Source of the DNA: an uncultured Lachnospiraceae bacterium
GTDB taxonomy: Bacteria > Bacillota > Clostridia > Lachnospirales > Lachnospiraceae
Assembly: GCA_946549155.1 (NCBI GenBank)
Contig: CAMNQN010000076.1
Location: forward strand, 1 to 13,300
Direction: 5' to 3'
DNA: 13,300 bases
The notes below the pieces were generated by a model. It ran no database searches and was not told the origin of the DNA. It saw nothing but the letters and a program-made list of their open reading frames with translations. Below are positions 1 through 8,037 of the stretch, in pieces. The position numbers and the translations under genes were made by a program. The first letter of the stretch is position 1. The number at the start of each line of letters is the position of its first letter.

Positions 1-556
1 AGCCCAGCACCAGCGCGTCAATGCCTCCGGACAAATAGGGATAAAGCAGCTTTTTCAGATAAGCCTCCAGCTCCTCCCCTTCCAGCCTGCCCTCTTCCAC
101 AAACTCCATCAGGCCAGGGCAGCCCACCGGTATGATGGAGGCCTGATCCTCATATCGGGACACCAGATCCCGGAATTTGCTGCCCTTCACTGTCATGGGC
201 GTGGCCAGCACCAGCACCTTCGCTCCCTTTTTTTCCATGGCCGCCGGTTTTAATGCCGGCTCAATGCCCACCACCGGAATATCCGTGTAGATTTCCCGCA
301 AATCCTTTATGGCTGCGCTGGTGGCAGTGTTGCAGGCAATCACAATGCCCTTAATGCCCCGTTTTGCCATCCGCGCCACATTGTCCAGGGTAAGCCTGCG
401 CACCTGCTCCAGGGTCTTTGTGCCATAAGGCGCATGAATCGAATCGCCAAAAAAATAAAAATCCTCCTCCGGCATCAGGCGCACCATCTCCCGGAGCACG
501 CTGATGCCGCCCACCCCGGAGTCAAATACCGCCACCGGCAGATTCCTCTTTTCCAT
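1..556 (-). CDS. murI: Glutamate racemase, 3' part cut by the window edge
   Basis: Interconverts L- and D-glutamate in the cytoplasm, supplying D-Glu for the second residue of the peptidoglycan stem peptide. The visible 185 residues carry the family hallmarks: FDSGVGG at residues 11-17 (start of the substrate pocket), PYG at 43-45, and ACNTA at 74-78 with C75 as the first catalytic cysteine. The sequence ends at ...DALVLG, with one base (T) of the next codon left; in the family the second catalytic cysteine (GCTHYP motif) comes exactly there, so it lies just outside the window. The start chosen is the ATG at 556, preceded by AAGGGA about 7 bases upstream. An in-frame ATG at 571 would add five residues but has a poorer ribosome site. 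It lies 43 bases after the DUF1934 gene on the same strand, so probably in one operon with it. Family assignment is firm; the C-terminus is unseen. Confidence 0.95.
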   Translation of the reverse strand, partial: MEKRNLPVAVFDSGVGGISVLREMVRLMPEEDFYFFGDSIHAPYGTKTLEQVRRLTLDNVARMAKRGIKGIVIACNTATSAAIKDLREIYTDIPVVGIEPALKPAAMEKKGAKVLVLATPMTVKGSKFRDLVSRYEDQASIIPVGCPGLMEFVEEGRLEGEELEAYLKKLLYPYLSGGIDALVLG

Positions 557-599
557 AATTATTCCCTTCATTTCCGTGGAAAACTTTTCTCCGCTCTTT

Positions 600-1043
600 T
601 TACAGTCCCAGCTCCATGCAGCCCTTCGGGCGCACCTTCACATCAATGGTGCAGTCCGCCAGATGCTCATAATTGATCTCCAGGGCGTAATCCACCTTCA
701 CGTCAATGGCATCCTCCGTCTCATTCATGGTGACATTGGTAGCCGCGATTCCCACCAGAAGATTTCCGTAGGGTGTCTCATAGTAGGTCATATTCTTCTT
801 CTCTTCCTCAAAAATCATGTGGGTGTTGGTCAGGCCCCTCTTTGTCACCTCCATGCACTTGTCCTGGATCTTAATCAGATTCCGGGTACTGCCCTCCAGC
901 CCCTCGGTTACCTCCTCATACTGGACATAGTGCATATCCCCCCGCTTGCAGTAATTTCCGGGAATAATCACTTCCACCTCGTCCTCCTGATTCTCCCCCA
1001 GGGCCTGCATCCCCTTTATGCTCACTAAAATATCTTTCGTCAT
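600..1043 (-). CDS. DUF1934 domain protein (YwiB-like)
   Basis: A 147-residue protein resembling the DUF1934 family, small proteins of unknown function predicted to form a lipocalin-like beta barrel. It is rich in alternating beta strands, has no signal peptide or membrane segment, and contains the YETPYGNL stretch near residues 89-96 that is typical of the family. The reading frame stays open up to 1094, but the ATG at 1043 is preferred: it has GGGAGGATAAGG immediately upstream and the protein then begins MTKDILVSIKG, as family members do; the extra 17 residues look like untranslated leader. It sits between yigZ and murI, all on the minus strand. No convincing promoter was found between 1044 and 1137, so it is probably read from the yigZ promoter, perhaps weakened by the hairpin at 1104-1128. 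Biochemical role unknown; proximity to murI is suggestive only. Confidence 0.85.
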   Translation of the reverse strand: MTKDILVSIKGMQALGENQEDEVEVIIPGNYCKRGDMHYVQYEEVTEGLEGSTRNLIKIQDKCMEVTKRGLTNTHMIFEEEKKNMTYYETPYGNLLVGIAATNVTMNETEDAIDVKVDYALEINYEHLADCTIDVKVRPKGCMELGL

Positions 1044-1103
1044 CCTTATCCTCCCGTTCCGGCCCAGTTTAACCGCCTGTCCTCTGCTTTCCATCTGACT
1101 TCC

Positions 1104-1128
1104 AAAAACAGGCTCACCGCCCTGCCTG
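1104..1128 (-). terminator. Weak hairpin with T-run after yigZ (candidate terminator or attenuator)
   Basis: On the minus strand CAGGC (1128-1124) and GCCTG (1113-1109) can form a 5-bp stem with a 10-base loop, followed directly by TTTTT (1108-1104). It starts 8 bases after the yigZ stop codon. The stem is short and the loop large, so termination would be partial at best; the genes downstream show no promoter of their own, which favours read-through. Seen in sequence; function inferred. Confidence 0.35.
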
Positions 1129-1136
1129 ACGCGGTT

Positions 1137-1775
1137 TTAAAACAAAATGGGCTCGCCTTCCAGAAACGCGTAGCACACCGGAATCTGCTCCGGAAATTCC
1201 GCCCGGCCGCAGGTGCCCTCCGTCACCGCCTCACGCAGCGTGCCGATCTCCTCCTCCGGAACCAGTGTCTCCACCGTCACCGCCTCCGCATAATCGGAAG
1301 CGGTGATATGCAGCCCCCTCTGCCCCAGAAGATACTGAATCTTTCCGATTCCATTGTAATCTGTTCTGATTTTCAGCAGGAATCCGGTCCTTTTTTCCAA
1401 AATGCAGCTGTTCTTCAGGCCCTCCTGCACCGCCCTGGAGTAGGCACGCACCAGTCCGCCGGTGCCTAAAAGTGTGCCTCCGAAATACCGGGTCACCACC
1501 ACCGCCGCATTATGGACCTCCTCCCCCAGCAGCACATCCAGCATAGGCCGCCCAGCCGTTCCCTGGGGCTCCCCGTCATCACTGCAGCGCTGCAGCTCCT
1601 GGCGCGCTCCCACCACGAAAGCTGAGCAGTTGTGCGTGGCATTCCAATACTTCTTTTTCATGCCCGCGATAAACTCCAGCGCCTCCTCCTCGGAATCCAC
1701 CGGTTTTACCGTGGCGATAAACCGGGATTTCTTTTCTATTATTTCGGCTTCCCCGCCGCTGTACACAATCTTCAC
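1137..1775 (-). CDS. yigZ: YigZ/IMPACT family protein (UPF0029 plus DUF1949)
   Basis: A 212-residue cytoplasmic protein of the IMPACT family. The N-terminal domain (about residues 1-125) carries the hallmark DDGEPQGTAGRP at 66-77, the preceding NCSAFVVG at 49-56, and RYFGGTLLGTGGLVRAYS at 96-113. The C-terminal part (about 130-210) fits the ferredoxin-like DUF1949 domain. Eukaryotic IMPACT is a translational regulator that binds GCN1; the bacterial role is not established, and an RNA- or ribosome-linked task is family-level inference. The start is GTG at 1775, with AAGGGGAAG about 6-9 bases upstream; no better ATG lies nearby. A well-formed promoter at 1838-1866 would give a leader of roughly 55 bases. 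Length is normal and no key motif is missing. Confidence 0.95.
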   Translation of the reverse strand: MKIVYSGGEAEIIEKKSRFIATVKPVDSEEEALEFIAGMKKKYWNATHNCSAFVVGARQELQRCSDDGEPQGTAGRPMLDVLLGEEVHNAAVVVTRYFGGTLLGTGGLVRAYSRAVQEGLKNSCILEKRTGFLLKIRTDYNGIGKIQYLLGQRGLHITASDYAEAVTVETLVPEEEIGTLREAVTEGTCGRAEFPEQIPVCYAFLEGEPILF

Positions 1776-1794
1776 GCTTCTTCCCCTTATCTTT

Positions 1795-1823
1795 TTAAAG
1801 ATTTAAGATTCTACCCCTATACT
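1795..1823 (+). promoter_or_regulatory. Candidate promoter for the penicillin-binding protein gene
   Basis: Plus strand: TTAAAG (1795-1800) and TATACT (1818-1823) with 17-base spacing; the -10 matches at five of six positions, the -35 at only three. Start of transcription near 1830 would give a leader of about 78 bases. A second possible -10, TACAAT at 1842-1847, overlaps the minus-strand -10 but lacks a good -35. The choice between them cannot be made by eye. Confidence 0.3.
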
Positions 1824-1837
1824 TTTTTCGCAGTTTA

Positions 1838-1866
1838 GTTATACAATAGAACCCAGAAAGAGTCAA
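1838..1866 (-). promoter_or_regulatory. Sigma-A type promoter for yigZ (and probably DUF1934-murI)
   Basis: Minus strand: TTGACT (1866-1861) and TATAAC (1843-1838) separated by exactly 17 bases. Both hexamers match consensus at five of six positions. Transcription would start near 1831, about 56 bases before the GTG start. Located in the divergent region shared with the penicillin-binding protein gene. Confidence 0.65.
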
Positions 1867-1907
1867 CCGATCTCTTATTTACTTACTCTATATATGGAGG
1901 ATAGCAG

Positions 1908-4661
1908 ATGAATTTTGGAAAATCAAGCATTTCAAAAAAGAATGCTCCAAGGACTTCAAAAAAGGTGAAAAAAAAGATTTCTTTTACGCTGGCGCGGCTG
2001 GTTTTGCTTGGCCTTCTTGTGCTGCTCATCGGCGGCGGCCTGTGGGGCTACTCCTTTGTCCATACTCTAATTCAGGATGCGCCGGATATCTCCAATGTGG
2101 CGGTATCCCCTACAGAGGCGGCCACCTACATCTATAATCAGGCGGGAGAGCGGGTACAAAAGCTGACTCTGCCGGAATCTAACCGGGATTTAGTTTCCCT
2201 GGACCGCATTCCGGAATATTTGCAGCACGCGGTGGTAGCCATTGAGGACGAGCGATTTTATGAGCACAAAGGGATTGATCCCAAAGGAATCCTGCGCGCC
2301 TTCCTCATCGGCGTCCGCTCCGGCTTCCATTTTTCTGAGGGAGCCAGCACAATCACCCAGCAGCTGTTAAAAAACAGCGTTTTCACCGATTGGATGAGCG
2401 AATCTTCCTTCCTGGACAGCGTGAAGCGAAAGATTCAGGAACAGTATCTGGCCCTTCAGCTGGAAAAAACGATGACCAAGGAACAGATTCTGGAGGATTA
2501 TCTGAACATCATTAACCTGGGAGCCGGATGCTACGGGGTACAGGCCGCAGCTTACAAATATTTCGGCAAGAACGTATCGGAGCTTACACTGTCCGAGTGC
2601 ACGGTAATCGCCGGCATTCCCCAGAATCCCACGGCCTACAATCCCATCATCTACCCGGAAAAAAACGCCGCCCGCCGCAGGGAAGTGCTGAACAAAATGC
2701 TGAAGCTGGAATACATTTCCCAGACTGAATACGACGAAGCCCTGGGGGACGATGTGTATTCCCGCATCCATTCCAATGAGGAAAATACAGACAGTGCCGC
2801 CTCCATTTACACCTTCTACCAGGACGCGCTGATCGACCAGGTAATGGAGGATCTGATGAAGGAAAAGGGCTATACCTACAAGCAGGCCTACAAAGCGGTT
2901 TATACCGGCGGGCTTCGGATTTTTTCCGCCCAGGACGACGCCATCCAGCAAATCTGCGATGAGGAATTTGAAAATCCTGCCAATTTCCCTGACGGCACCG
3001 AGGTGGGTATCGACTATGCCCTGAGCCTGGAGAGCCCGGACGGAGAAATCACGAATTACGGGAACGATGAGCTGCGCTCCTATGTGCGCCAGACCTCCGA
3101 TCCCGCCTTCGACCTGATGTATTCCAGTACGGAGGAGGCGAAAGCCAGCGCGGAAGGCTTCCGGCTGTCCGTGATGGAGAGTGACGACAAAATACTGGGC
3201 GAGCGTGTTACCATCACCCCGCAGCCTCAGGCTTCCGTGGTGATTATCGACCAGTCCACCGGCTATGTGAAGGCTATTGTGGGGGGCCGCGGTGAAAAGG
3301 AGGCCAGCCTGACCCTCAACCGCGCCACCTACACGAAGCGGCAGCCCGGCTCCACCTTTAAAGTCATCACCGCCTACGCTCCGGCCTTGGACGCCCGGGG
3401 CAAAACACTGGCCACCACCTATGAGAATGAAGAATACTTCTACGAGGACGGTACCAAAGTCAGCAACTGGGATCTGAACAATTACACCGGCCCCACCACC
3501 ATACGGGAGGCCATCGTCCGCTCCGTCAATGTGGTAGCGGTAAAATGTATCACAGAGATCACCCCCCGGCTGGGCTATGAGTATGCCAGGGCCATGGGAA
3601 TCACCAGTCTCTACGAGAGCTACGATACCGGCACGGAGGTGCTGACGGATATCATTCAGCCTCTGGCGCTGGGCGGTATCACCGAAGGCGTCACCAATCT
3701 GGAATTGTGCGGGGCTTATGCCTGTATCGCCAACCTGGGCCAGTATATCAAGCCCCGCTTTTATACGCAGGTGTTGGACCAGTACGGAAACGTGGTACTG
3801 GACAATTCCAATCCCGCTGCCTCCACGGCCATGAAGGCCAGCACCGCCTATCTGCTGACGGATGCCATGAAAGATGTGGTATCTGACCCCCAGGGCACCG
3901 CCAACGGCTACATCAGCCTGGGCTACATGCCCGTGGCCGGAAAAACAGGCACCACTTCCAGCTACAAGGATATCTGGTTCGCAGGCTACAGCCCCTACTA
4001 TACCTGCTGTGTCTGGGGCGGCTACGACAACAATGACAGCCTACCAGACTCCGGCATCTACCACGTTTACAACAAGGTACTGTGGAATTCCATCATGAAT
4101 CGGATTCACCAAAATCTGGGGGTGACCACCTTCCGGACCCCTGACGACATCGTAACCGTGACGATCTGCAAAACCTCCGGTCAGGCCGCCGTGCCCGGCG
4201 TCTGTGACAGCTATGCGGAAAAATTTGCCGCAGGTACCCAGCCCCAGGAATACTGCAGCGTGCACGGCAGCGGATCCCCGGTGGAGCTTCAGCCGGAAAG
4301 CGGATCGGATCTGGCCCCCGGGGCTATCACCATTTATGACTCCGACCAGACCACTATTTACCCCGATGTACTGGAGGATATGGGAACCGGAGAAAATGGG
4401 GGAGCAAACATTTCCAATTCCGGGGAAAACGGCTCCCCCGGCCCGGAGGATACCTCCGACGGCGTAATCGAAATTCTGCCGGGAGGCGGGGATAACGCTG
4501 CTTCCCCCGGAAATACCCCTGAGCCAAGCGGCGGGGATACCCAAAATCCAGGAAGCAGCGACCTTTCCTCCGATATCTGGGGGAACAATGGCGGGGTCAA
4601 CGACCAGCTGACCCAGGAGCAAATAGAGATCCTGAACGGCATACCGGAGGCGCTTCCGTAA
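1908..4661 (+). CDS. Class A penicillin-binding protein (PBP1A type), bifunctional transglycosylase/transpeptidase
   Basis: Polymerises lipid II into glycan strands and cross-links stem peptides on the outer face of the membrane. Of 917 residues, 1-29 are a basic cytoplasmic tail, about 30-52 a membrane anchor. The GT51 domain (about 75-270) has EDERFYEH at 113-120 (E113 catalytic), GASTITQQ at 145-152 and ILEDYLN at 194-200 (E196 second acidic residue). The transpeptidase domain (about 440-735) has S482TFK485 with the acylated serine, S539VN541 and K679TG681. After it comes a cysteine-bearing module (C754, C766, C783, ending CSVH) known from other clostridial and bacillar PBP1A proteins, then a flexible Gly/Ser/Pro/Asn-rich tail (about 785-890) ending in a short helix-like TQEQIEILNGIP. 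Start ATG has GGAGG at 1896-1900, 7 bases away. Single gene, converging on the next with a 19-base gap and no visible terminator. Intact; beta-lactam target. Confidence 0.97.
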   Translation: MNFGKSSISKKNAPRTSKKVKKKISFTLARLVLLGLLVLLIGGGLWGYSFVHTLIQDAPDISNVAVSPTEAATYIYNQAGERVQKLTLPESNRDLVSLDRIPEYLQHAVVAIEDERFYEHKGIDPKGILRAFLIGVRSGFHFSEGASTITQQLLKNSVFTDWMSESSFLDSVKRKIQEQYLALQLEKTMTKEQILEDYLNIINLGAGCYGVQAAAYKYFGKNVSELTLSECTVIAGIPQNPTAYNPIIYPEKNAARRREVLNKMLKLEYISQTEYDEALGDDVYSRIHSNEENTDSAASIYTFYQDALIDQVMEDLMKEKGYTYKQAYKAVYTGGLRIFSAQDDAIQQICDEEFENPANFPDGTEVGIDYALSLESPDGEITNYGNDELRSYVRQTSDPAFDLMYSSTEEAKASAEGFRLSVMESDDKILGERVTITPQPQASVVIIDQSTGYVKAIVGGRGEKEASLTLNRATYTKRQPGSTFKVITAYAPALDARGKTLATTYENEEYFYEDGTKVSNWDLNNYTGPTTIREAIVRSVNVVAVKCITEITPRLGYEYARAMGITSLYESYDTGTEVLTDIIQPLALGGITEGVTNLELCGAYACIANLGQYIKPRFYTQVLDQYGNVVLDNSNPAASTAMKASTAYLLTDAMKDVVSDPQGTANGYISLGYMPVAGKTGTTSSYKDIWFAGYSPYYTCCVWGGYDNNDSLPDSGIYHVYNKVLWNSIMNRIHQNLGVTTFRTPDDIVTVTICKTSGQAAVPGVCDSYAEKFAAGTQPQEYCSVHGSGSPVELQPESGSDLAPGAITIYDSDQTTIYPDVLEDMGTGENGGANISNSGENGSPGPEDTSDGVIEILPGGGDNAASPGNTPEPSGGDTQNPGSSDLSSDIWGNNGGVNDQLTQEQIEILNGIPEALP

Positions 4662-4680
4662 GTTCTGCAATACAAAACAG

Positions 4681-7600
4681 TTATTCGGCAGCGATACTTT
4701 CCGTCTTTATGATGAATTTTACATTGCCGCTCATGCCGTCGGAGATACCGGCAAAGGACTGATAGGCTTCCCCCGCATCCTTCACTGCGTGCAGCCGGTC
4801 TGCCAGGGTTTCCAGATCATCCTCAAAAAACGCGGTCAGCTTTTCGATTCCTTCTTCATTAAATTTTTTCATGCCGTCCCTGAGCTCTTCGGAACCGTCC
4901 TTCAGCTGTTCCACACCGTCCGCCAGGTCCCCGGAGCCCTCCGCCAGGGTACCGGCTCCCTCCACCAGCTTAGACGAATTACTGTCCAGTTCCTCCAGCC
5001 CGGACTGCAGCGTGGATACCCCGCTGTCCAGGCTCCCGGCTCCCTCCGACAGCGTGTTCGCTCCCGAAGCGAGGGTCCCGGCTCCGGCAGCCAGTGTCTT
5101 TCCTCCTGAGACAAGGGACCCGGCCCCGCCGGAAAGCTCTTTCATTCCAGCCGCCAGGGTTCCCAGTCCGCCGTCCAGCTTCTCGGTGCCGGCCGCCAAC
5201 TGCAAAATACCGGCATTCAGCGCCGTAGAACCGGCAGCCAGCTGGGTGCTGCCGCTCTTTATGCTTCCGGCTCCGGCAGCCAGGGCGGGCGCCATCCCGG
5301 CCAGCGTGTCAGCTCCGCCGGAAAGCTCCGCGGCTCCGGCAGCCAAAGCTCCCGTTCCGCTTTTCAGGATTCCGGCCCCTTCCGACAGAGCTCCGGCTCC
5401 CTCCGACAGCTGGGCGGTGCCTGCACTCAGCGCATTCATGCCGCCCAGGATCGTTCCTGTATCCTGGGTTCCAATGGTACCCACCCCCTCATAAAGCTGG
5501 TCCACAGCCGCCGTAAGCCGGCCCATGGATCCGGTATCCTGCTCCTCTTCCTCTGAACCAAAAAGGCTTTCCCTTAACTGACGGATACCGGCATTTAATC
5601 CCCCGGTTCCTTCCGCTCCATTCTGAATCACAGTCAACTTATACAGATCCACCGTCAGCTTCTGCCACAGTGCCTCCGGGCCCGCCTCATCCTGAGCAGA
5701 CACCCTCTCTGCGGCTTTGCTCTCTGCGGCTCTGCTCTCTGTTTCCCCGGCCGGAACGTCCTGCAGCAGCTTCTGATATTCTCCGATCATCTGCTCATAT
5801 CCGGCGATGGTCTCCTCGTAGGAAGCAATGGCGGCATCATAGGAACCAACCGTATCCTGATAAGTGCCAAGGACGGTTTCATACTCCGAAGCCGCTCCCT
5901 GATAAGCAGAAGACGCAGACTGATAGCAATCCGCCGCGGACCTGTAGCCGGATACAATGGCGGATGCCGTACTCTCTGCATCCCCTACATACCCTGCATA
6001 CCTGGACAGGCCCGCTTTATCCAGCGTAGAACTGATATCCGAAAGAAGCGGCGTATAGGCGTCCAGCGCACTGCCGTAGGTGCCGTCCGCAGAAGTTCTG
6101 GCCTCCCCTGCCGCGCTGACCTGGGCATTCGCCTCAGCCACTCCGGCCTGAGCACTGTCAACCGTGTCAGTCACATCCTCAAGTCCGGCGGATGCCTGGC
6201 CGGCAGCTTCTCTGGCCGCTACCTTCTGCGCCTCCGTGGATTCCTTCAATTTCTCCAGGGCGGAGAAATCCGTCCCGTCAGTCTGCCCGGAAGCACTCTT
6301 TCCTTCCGCCTCGTTTTCCTGCGGGTCTTCCCTCTCCGATGCCACGAAAACGGTCTGCTCCAGGGAGCTGCCGTCCCCTCCTGCACTGAAATAATATTCC
6401 TTCAGCGCCTGGATATCTGCCTCCAGCGCCCCGGTGACATTCTGAAGGCTTACCGAGCCTTCAGTCTCGCTGCACACCGCCTCCTCCAGTTGTCTGACAG
6501 CCGCTTCCAGCACTGCCATCTGGCCCGGATTGCCGTAAGGATCCTCCGCGTCTCCCTCCAGCGTGTCCTTAAGCTGCGCCAGCCCTTCGCTGACCTGTTC
6601 CAGTGCCCGGACAAGAGCCGGGGCAGAAGCCGCCAGGGTATCCGCTCCCGCCTTCAGCGTATCCGCCCCGCCTTTCAGCCCTGCCACACCGCTGTCTACA
6701 GAATCCGCTCCTTCCTTCACAGAACCTGCACCGGAAGCCAGCTTTTCGATTCCCTGGGAAGCCGCCGCTGCCCCGGCCGTTAAACTGTCCATTCCCGTAT
6801 CCAGCGCCGCCGCGCCCTCTGCCAGGGCCTGTGAGCCTGCCACTGCGCCATTTTCTCCCTCATAGCCTGCTTTCAGTTGTGCTGAGCCCTTCTTTGCACT
6901 GGCCGCCCCTTTATTCAGCTGCTTTGCTCCGCCTGCCAGAGTATCGGCCCCGCTCTTTAATTTTCTGGTTCCCGCCGCCAGATCGGCAGCGCCATCCACC
7001 AGCGTCGCCGCACCGTCCGCCAGCTGCCCGCTTCCGCTCTTCAGCTCGCCGACTCCGCTCTCTGCCGCGGCCACACCGTCCGTATAGGAAACAATGCCGT
7101 CCTTCAGCTCCTGGACACCGTCGGTCAGCTCCGGCACCTTATCGTACAGCTCTCCGATACCATCCGCCAGTTCCTCCGTGCCGCTCACCAACTCCTTGGC
7201 GCCGTCCTTCAGCTCTTCCACATCGCTTTTCAGATCATCCAGCCCTTCCTTCTCTCCCAGGCCCAGCTCATCCAACAGGTTCAGAGCATCATTCATCACC
7301 AGGGACATGGACAGATCCATGGCAAAGTTCTCCGCATCCATGGAAACCTCCACATAATTCGGGATTTCTATATTCAGGTTCTCCTCTTTATCCAGCTTCA
7401 GGCTCTCCTCCAGCCCCGGGAAGGCCAGCCCTGCCACGATAACGGTATCTCCCTCCGTGATCACCTTTCCGGTGTTTACCTCCACATTCTTCGCGCAGCC
7501 GCCTGAGAACACCATTCCGGACAAAACCGTGAAGGGAACAAAAACCTCCTCCGTCTTATCCCCCACACGTTCCACTTCTGTCTGCTTATTCTTATATTCA

Positions 7601-8037
7601 TACCGGATCACCACCCGTCCGCTTTTTCCCGCCAGCTCCTCCGGCGCGACTTCCCTTCCATTCAGCGTGTAGGTGATCTTCACCTCAATGGGCGCCTCCT
7701 TATCCGTGGAACCCTGATAATAAATGTCGTCCCCATTGCTGTTCCAGACAATCCTGTCGCCCTCCTCCCGGTCATAGGTCTCGTCGCCCTTCACATTCAC
7801 AATGTCAGAAAGCCCGGTGGCATCCAAAATCGCGCCGGCATTTTCCGGATTTTTCAGCCATTCGTTCACCAGGAGCTTTTGCTGGTTTCCGGATGCGTCC
7901 GTAAAAATATACACGGTCTCCTCCTTGGAGCTTTCGCTGTTGGCGGCATCCGTCTCTCCGGCATAGATCACAGGCCCAAGCACCAATCCGGATCCAATCG
8001 CCGCCGCCAGAATTTTATACAATACCTCTCTCTTCAT
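4681..8037 (-). CDS. Giant LxxG heptad-repeat exported protein, partner of the MMPL transporter
   Basis: A 1118-residue protein of the X-X-X-Leu-X-X-Gly heptad-repeat type seen in YhgE/Pip and MMPL-associated proteins. Residues 1-26 (basic MKREVLYK, then a hydrophobic stretch) form a signal peptide or anchor; a cut near IYA-GE is possible. Residues about 40-250 look like a beta-rich head domain. Heptad array one spans 276-478, a Gln/Ala/Ser-rich middle region 480-860 includes tyrosines every seventh residue at 698-754, and array two spans 863-1055. It ends in a short Glu/Lys helix and GNVKFIIKTES. Unlike YhgE/Pip there are no C-terminal membrane spans, and no LPXTG motif is seen, so it is either N-terminally anchored or released. 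Start ATG at 8037 has AAGGAGG 7 bases upstream; the longer frame to 8106 lies within the transporter gene. ATGA overlap with the transporter implies translational coupling. Function unknown; a rod-like extracytoplasmic partner of the transporter is inference. Confidence 0.85.
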   Translation of the reverse strand: MKREVLYKILAAAIGSGLVLGPVIYAGETDAANSESSKEETVYIFTDASGNQQKLLVNEWLKNPENAGAILDATGLSDIVNVKGDETYDREEGDRIVWNSNGDDIYYQGSTDKEAPIEVKITYTLNGREVAPEELAGKSGRVVIRYEYKNKQTEVERVGDKTEEVFVPFTVLSGMVFSGGCAKNVEVNTGKVITEGDTVIVAGLAFPGLEESLKLDKEENLNIEIPNYVEVSMDAENFAMDLSMSLVMNDALNLLDELGLGEKEGLDDLKSDVEELKDGAKELVSGTEELADGIGELYDKVPELTDGVQELKDGIVSYTDGVAAAESGVGELKSGSGQLADGAATLVDGAADLAAGTRKLKSGADTLAGGAKQLNKGAASAKKGSAQLKAGYEGENGAVAGSQALAEGAAALDTGMDSLTAGAAAASQGIEKLASGAGSVKEGADSVDSGVAGLKGGADTLKAGADTLAASAPALVRALEQVSEGLAQLKDTLEGDAEDPYGNPGQMAVLEAAVRQLEEAVCSETEGSVSLQNVTGALEADIQALKEYYFSAGGDGSSLEQTVFVASEREDPQENEAEGKSASGQTDGTDFSALEKLKESTEAQKVAAREAAGQASAGLEDVTDTVDSAQAGVAEANAQVSAAGEARTSADGTYGSALDAYTPLLSDISSTLDKAGLSRYAGYVGDAESTASAIVSGYRSAADCYQSASSAYQGAASEYETVLGTYQDTVGSYDAAIASYEETIAGYEQMIGEYQKLLQDVPAGETESRAAESKAAERVSAQDEAGPEALWQKLTVDLYKLTVIQNGAEGTGGLNAGIRQLRESLFGSEEEEQDTGSMGRLTAAVDQLYEGVGTIGTQDTGTILGGMNALSAGTAQLSEGAGALSEGAGILKSGTGALAAGAAELSGGADTLAGMAPALAAGAGSIKSGSTQLAAGSTALNAGILQLAAGTEKLDGGLGTLAAGMKELSGGAGSLVSGGKTLAAGAGTLASGANTLSEGAGSLDSGVSTLQSGLEELDSNSSKLVEGAGTLAEGSGDLADGVEQLKDGSEELRDGMKKFNEEGIEKLTAFFEDDLETLADRLHAVKDAGEAYQSFAGISDGMSGNVKFIIKTESIAAE
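4873..5451 (-). repeat. Heptad array two: 28 in-register [L/I]xxG repeats
   Basis: Encodes residues 863-1055 of the heptad-repeat protein. A Leu (Ile at 863 and 926) falls every seventh residue from 863 to 1052 without a phase slip, and Gly occupies the position three residues later except M915 and N1020. Other positions are mostly Ala, Ser, Thr, Asp, Glu and Lys. The DNA is also repetitive (for example GCTCCGGCAGCCA at 5081, 5270 and 5333 on the plus strand), with spacings of 189 and 63 bases, which are whole numbers of heptads. Confidence 0.9.
5776..5946 (-). repeat. Tyrosine ladder: nine Tyr spaced exactly seven residues apart
   Basis: Within the middle region of the heptad-repeat protein, tyrosines occur at residues 698, 705, 712, 719, 726, 733, 740, 747 and 754. 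The residues between them are small or polar (Ala, Ser, Gly, Glu, Gln, Thr), with Ile/Val/Met entering in the later repeats. Leu is nearly absent from the repeated hydrophobic position, unlike the flanking arrays. This fits a helix with one tyrosine stripe; structure and role are inferred. Confidence 0.85.
6604..7212 (-). repeat. Heptad array one: LxxG repeats in two phase blocks
   Basis: Encodes residues 276-478 of the heptad-repeat protein. Seventeen heptads run in one register from L276 to G391 (Tyr or Ala replacing Leu at 318, 325 and 381; K300 replacing Gly). A ten-residue interruption, YEGENGAVAG, then shifts the phase by three residues, and eleven more heptads follow from L405 to A478, degenerating at the end (V440, V447, S471, A478). 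Confidence 0.85.

Noticed and set aside
4873..7212. Repeats as a CRISPR array or tandem satellite
   Set aside because: They are coding heptads with varied DNA, whole-codon spacing and no unique spacers; the repeat is at protein level.
6603..7442. A 279-residue Pro/Arg/Ser-rich plus-strand frame opposite the heptad array
   Set aside because: Its apparent repeats simply mirror the LxxG repeats of the opposite strand; composition and lack of a start signal mark it as a shadow.
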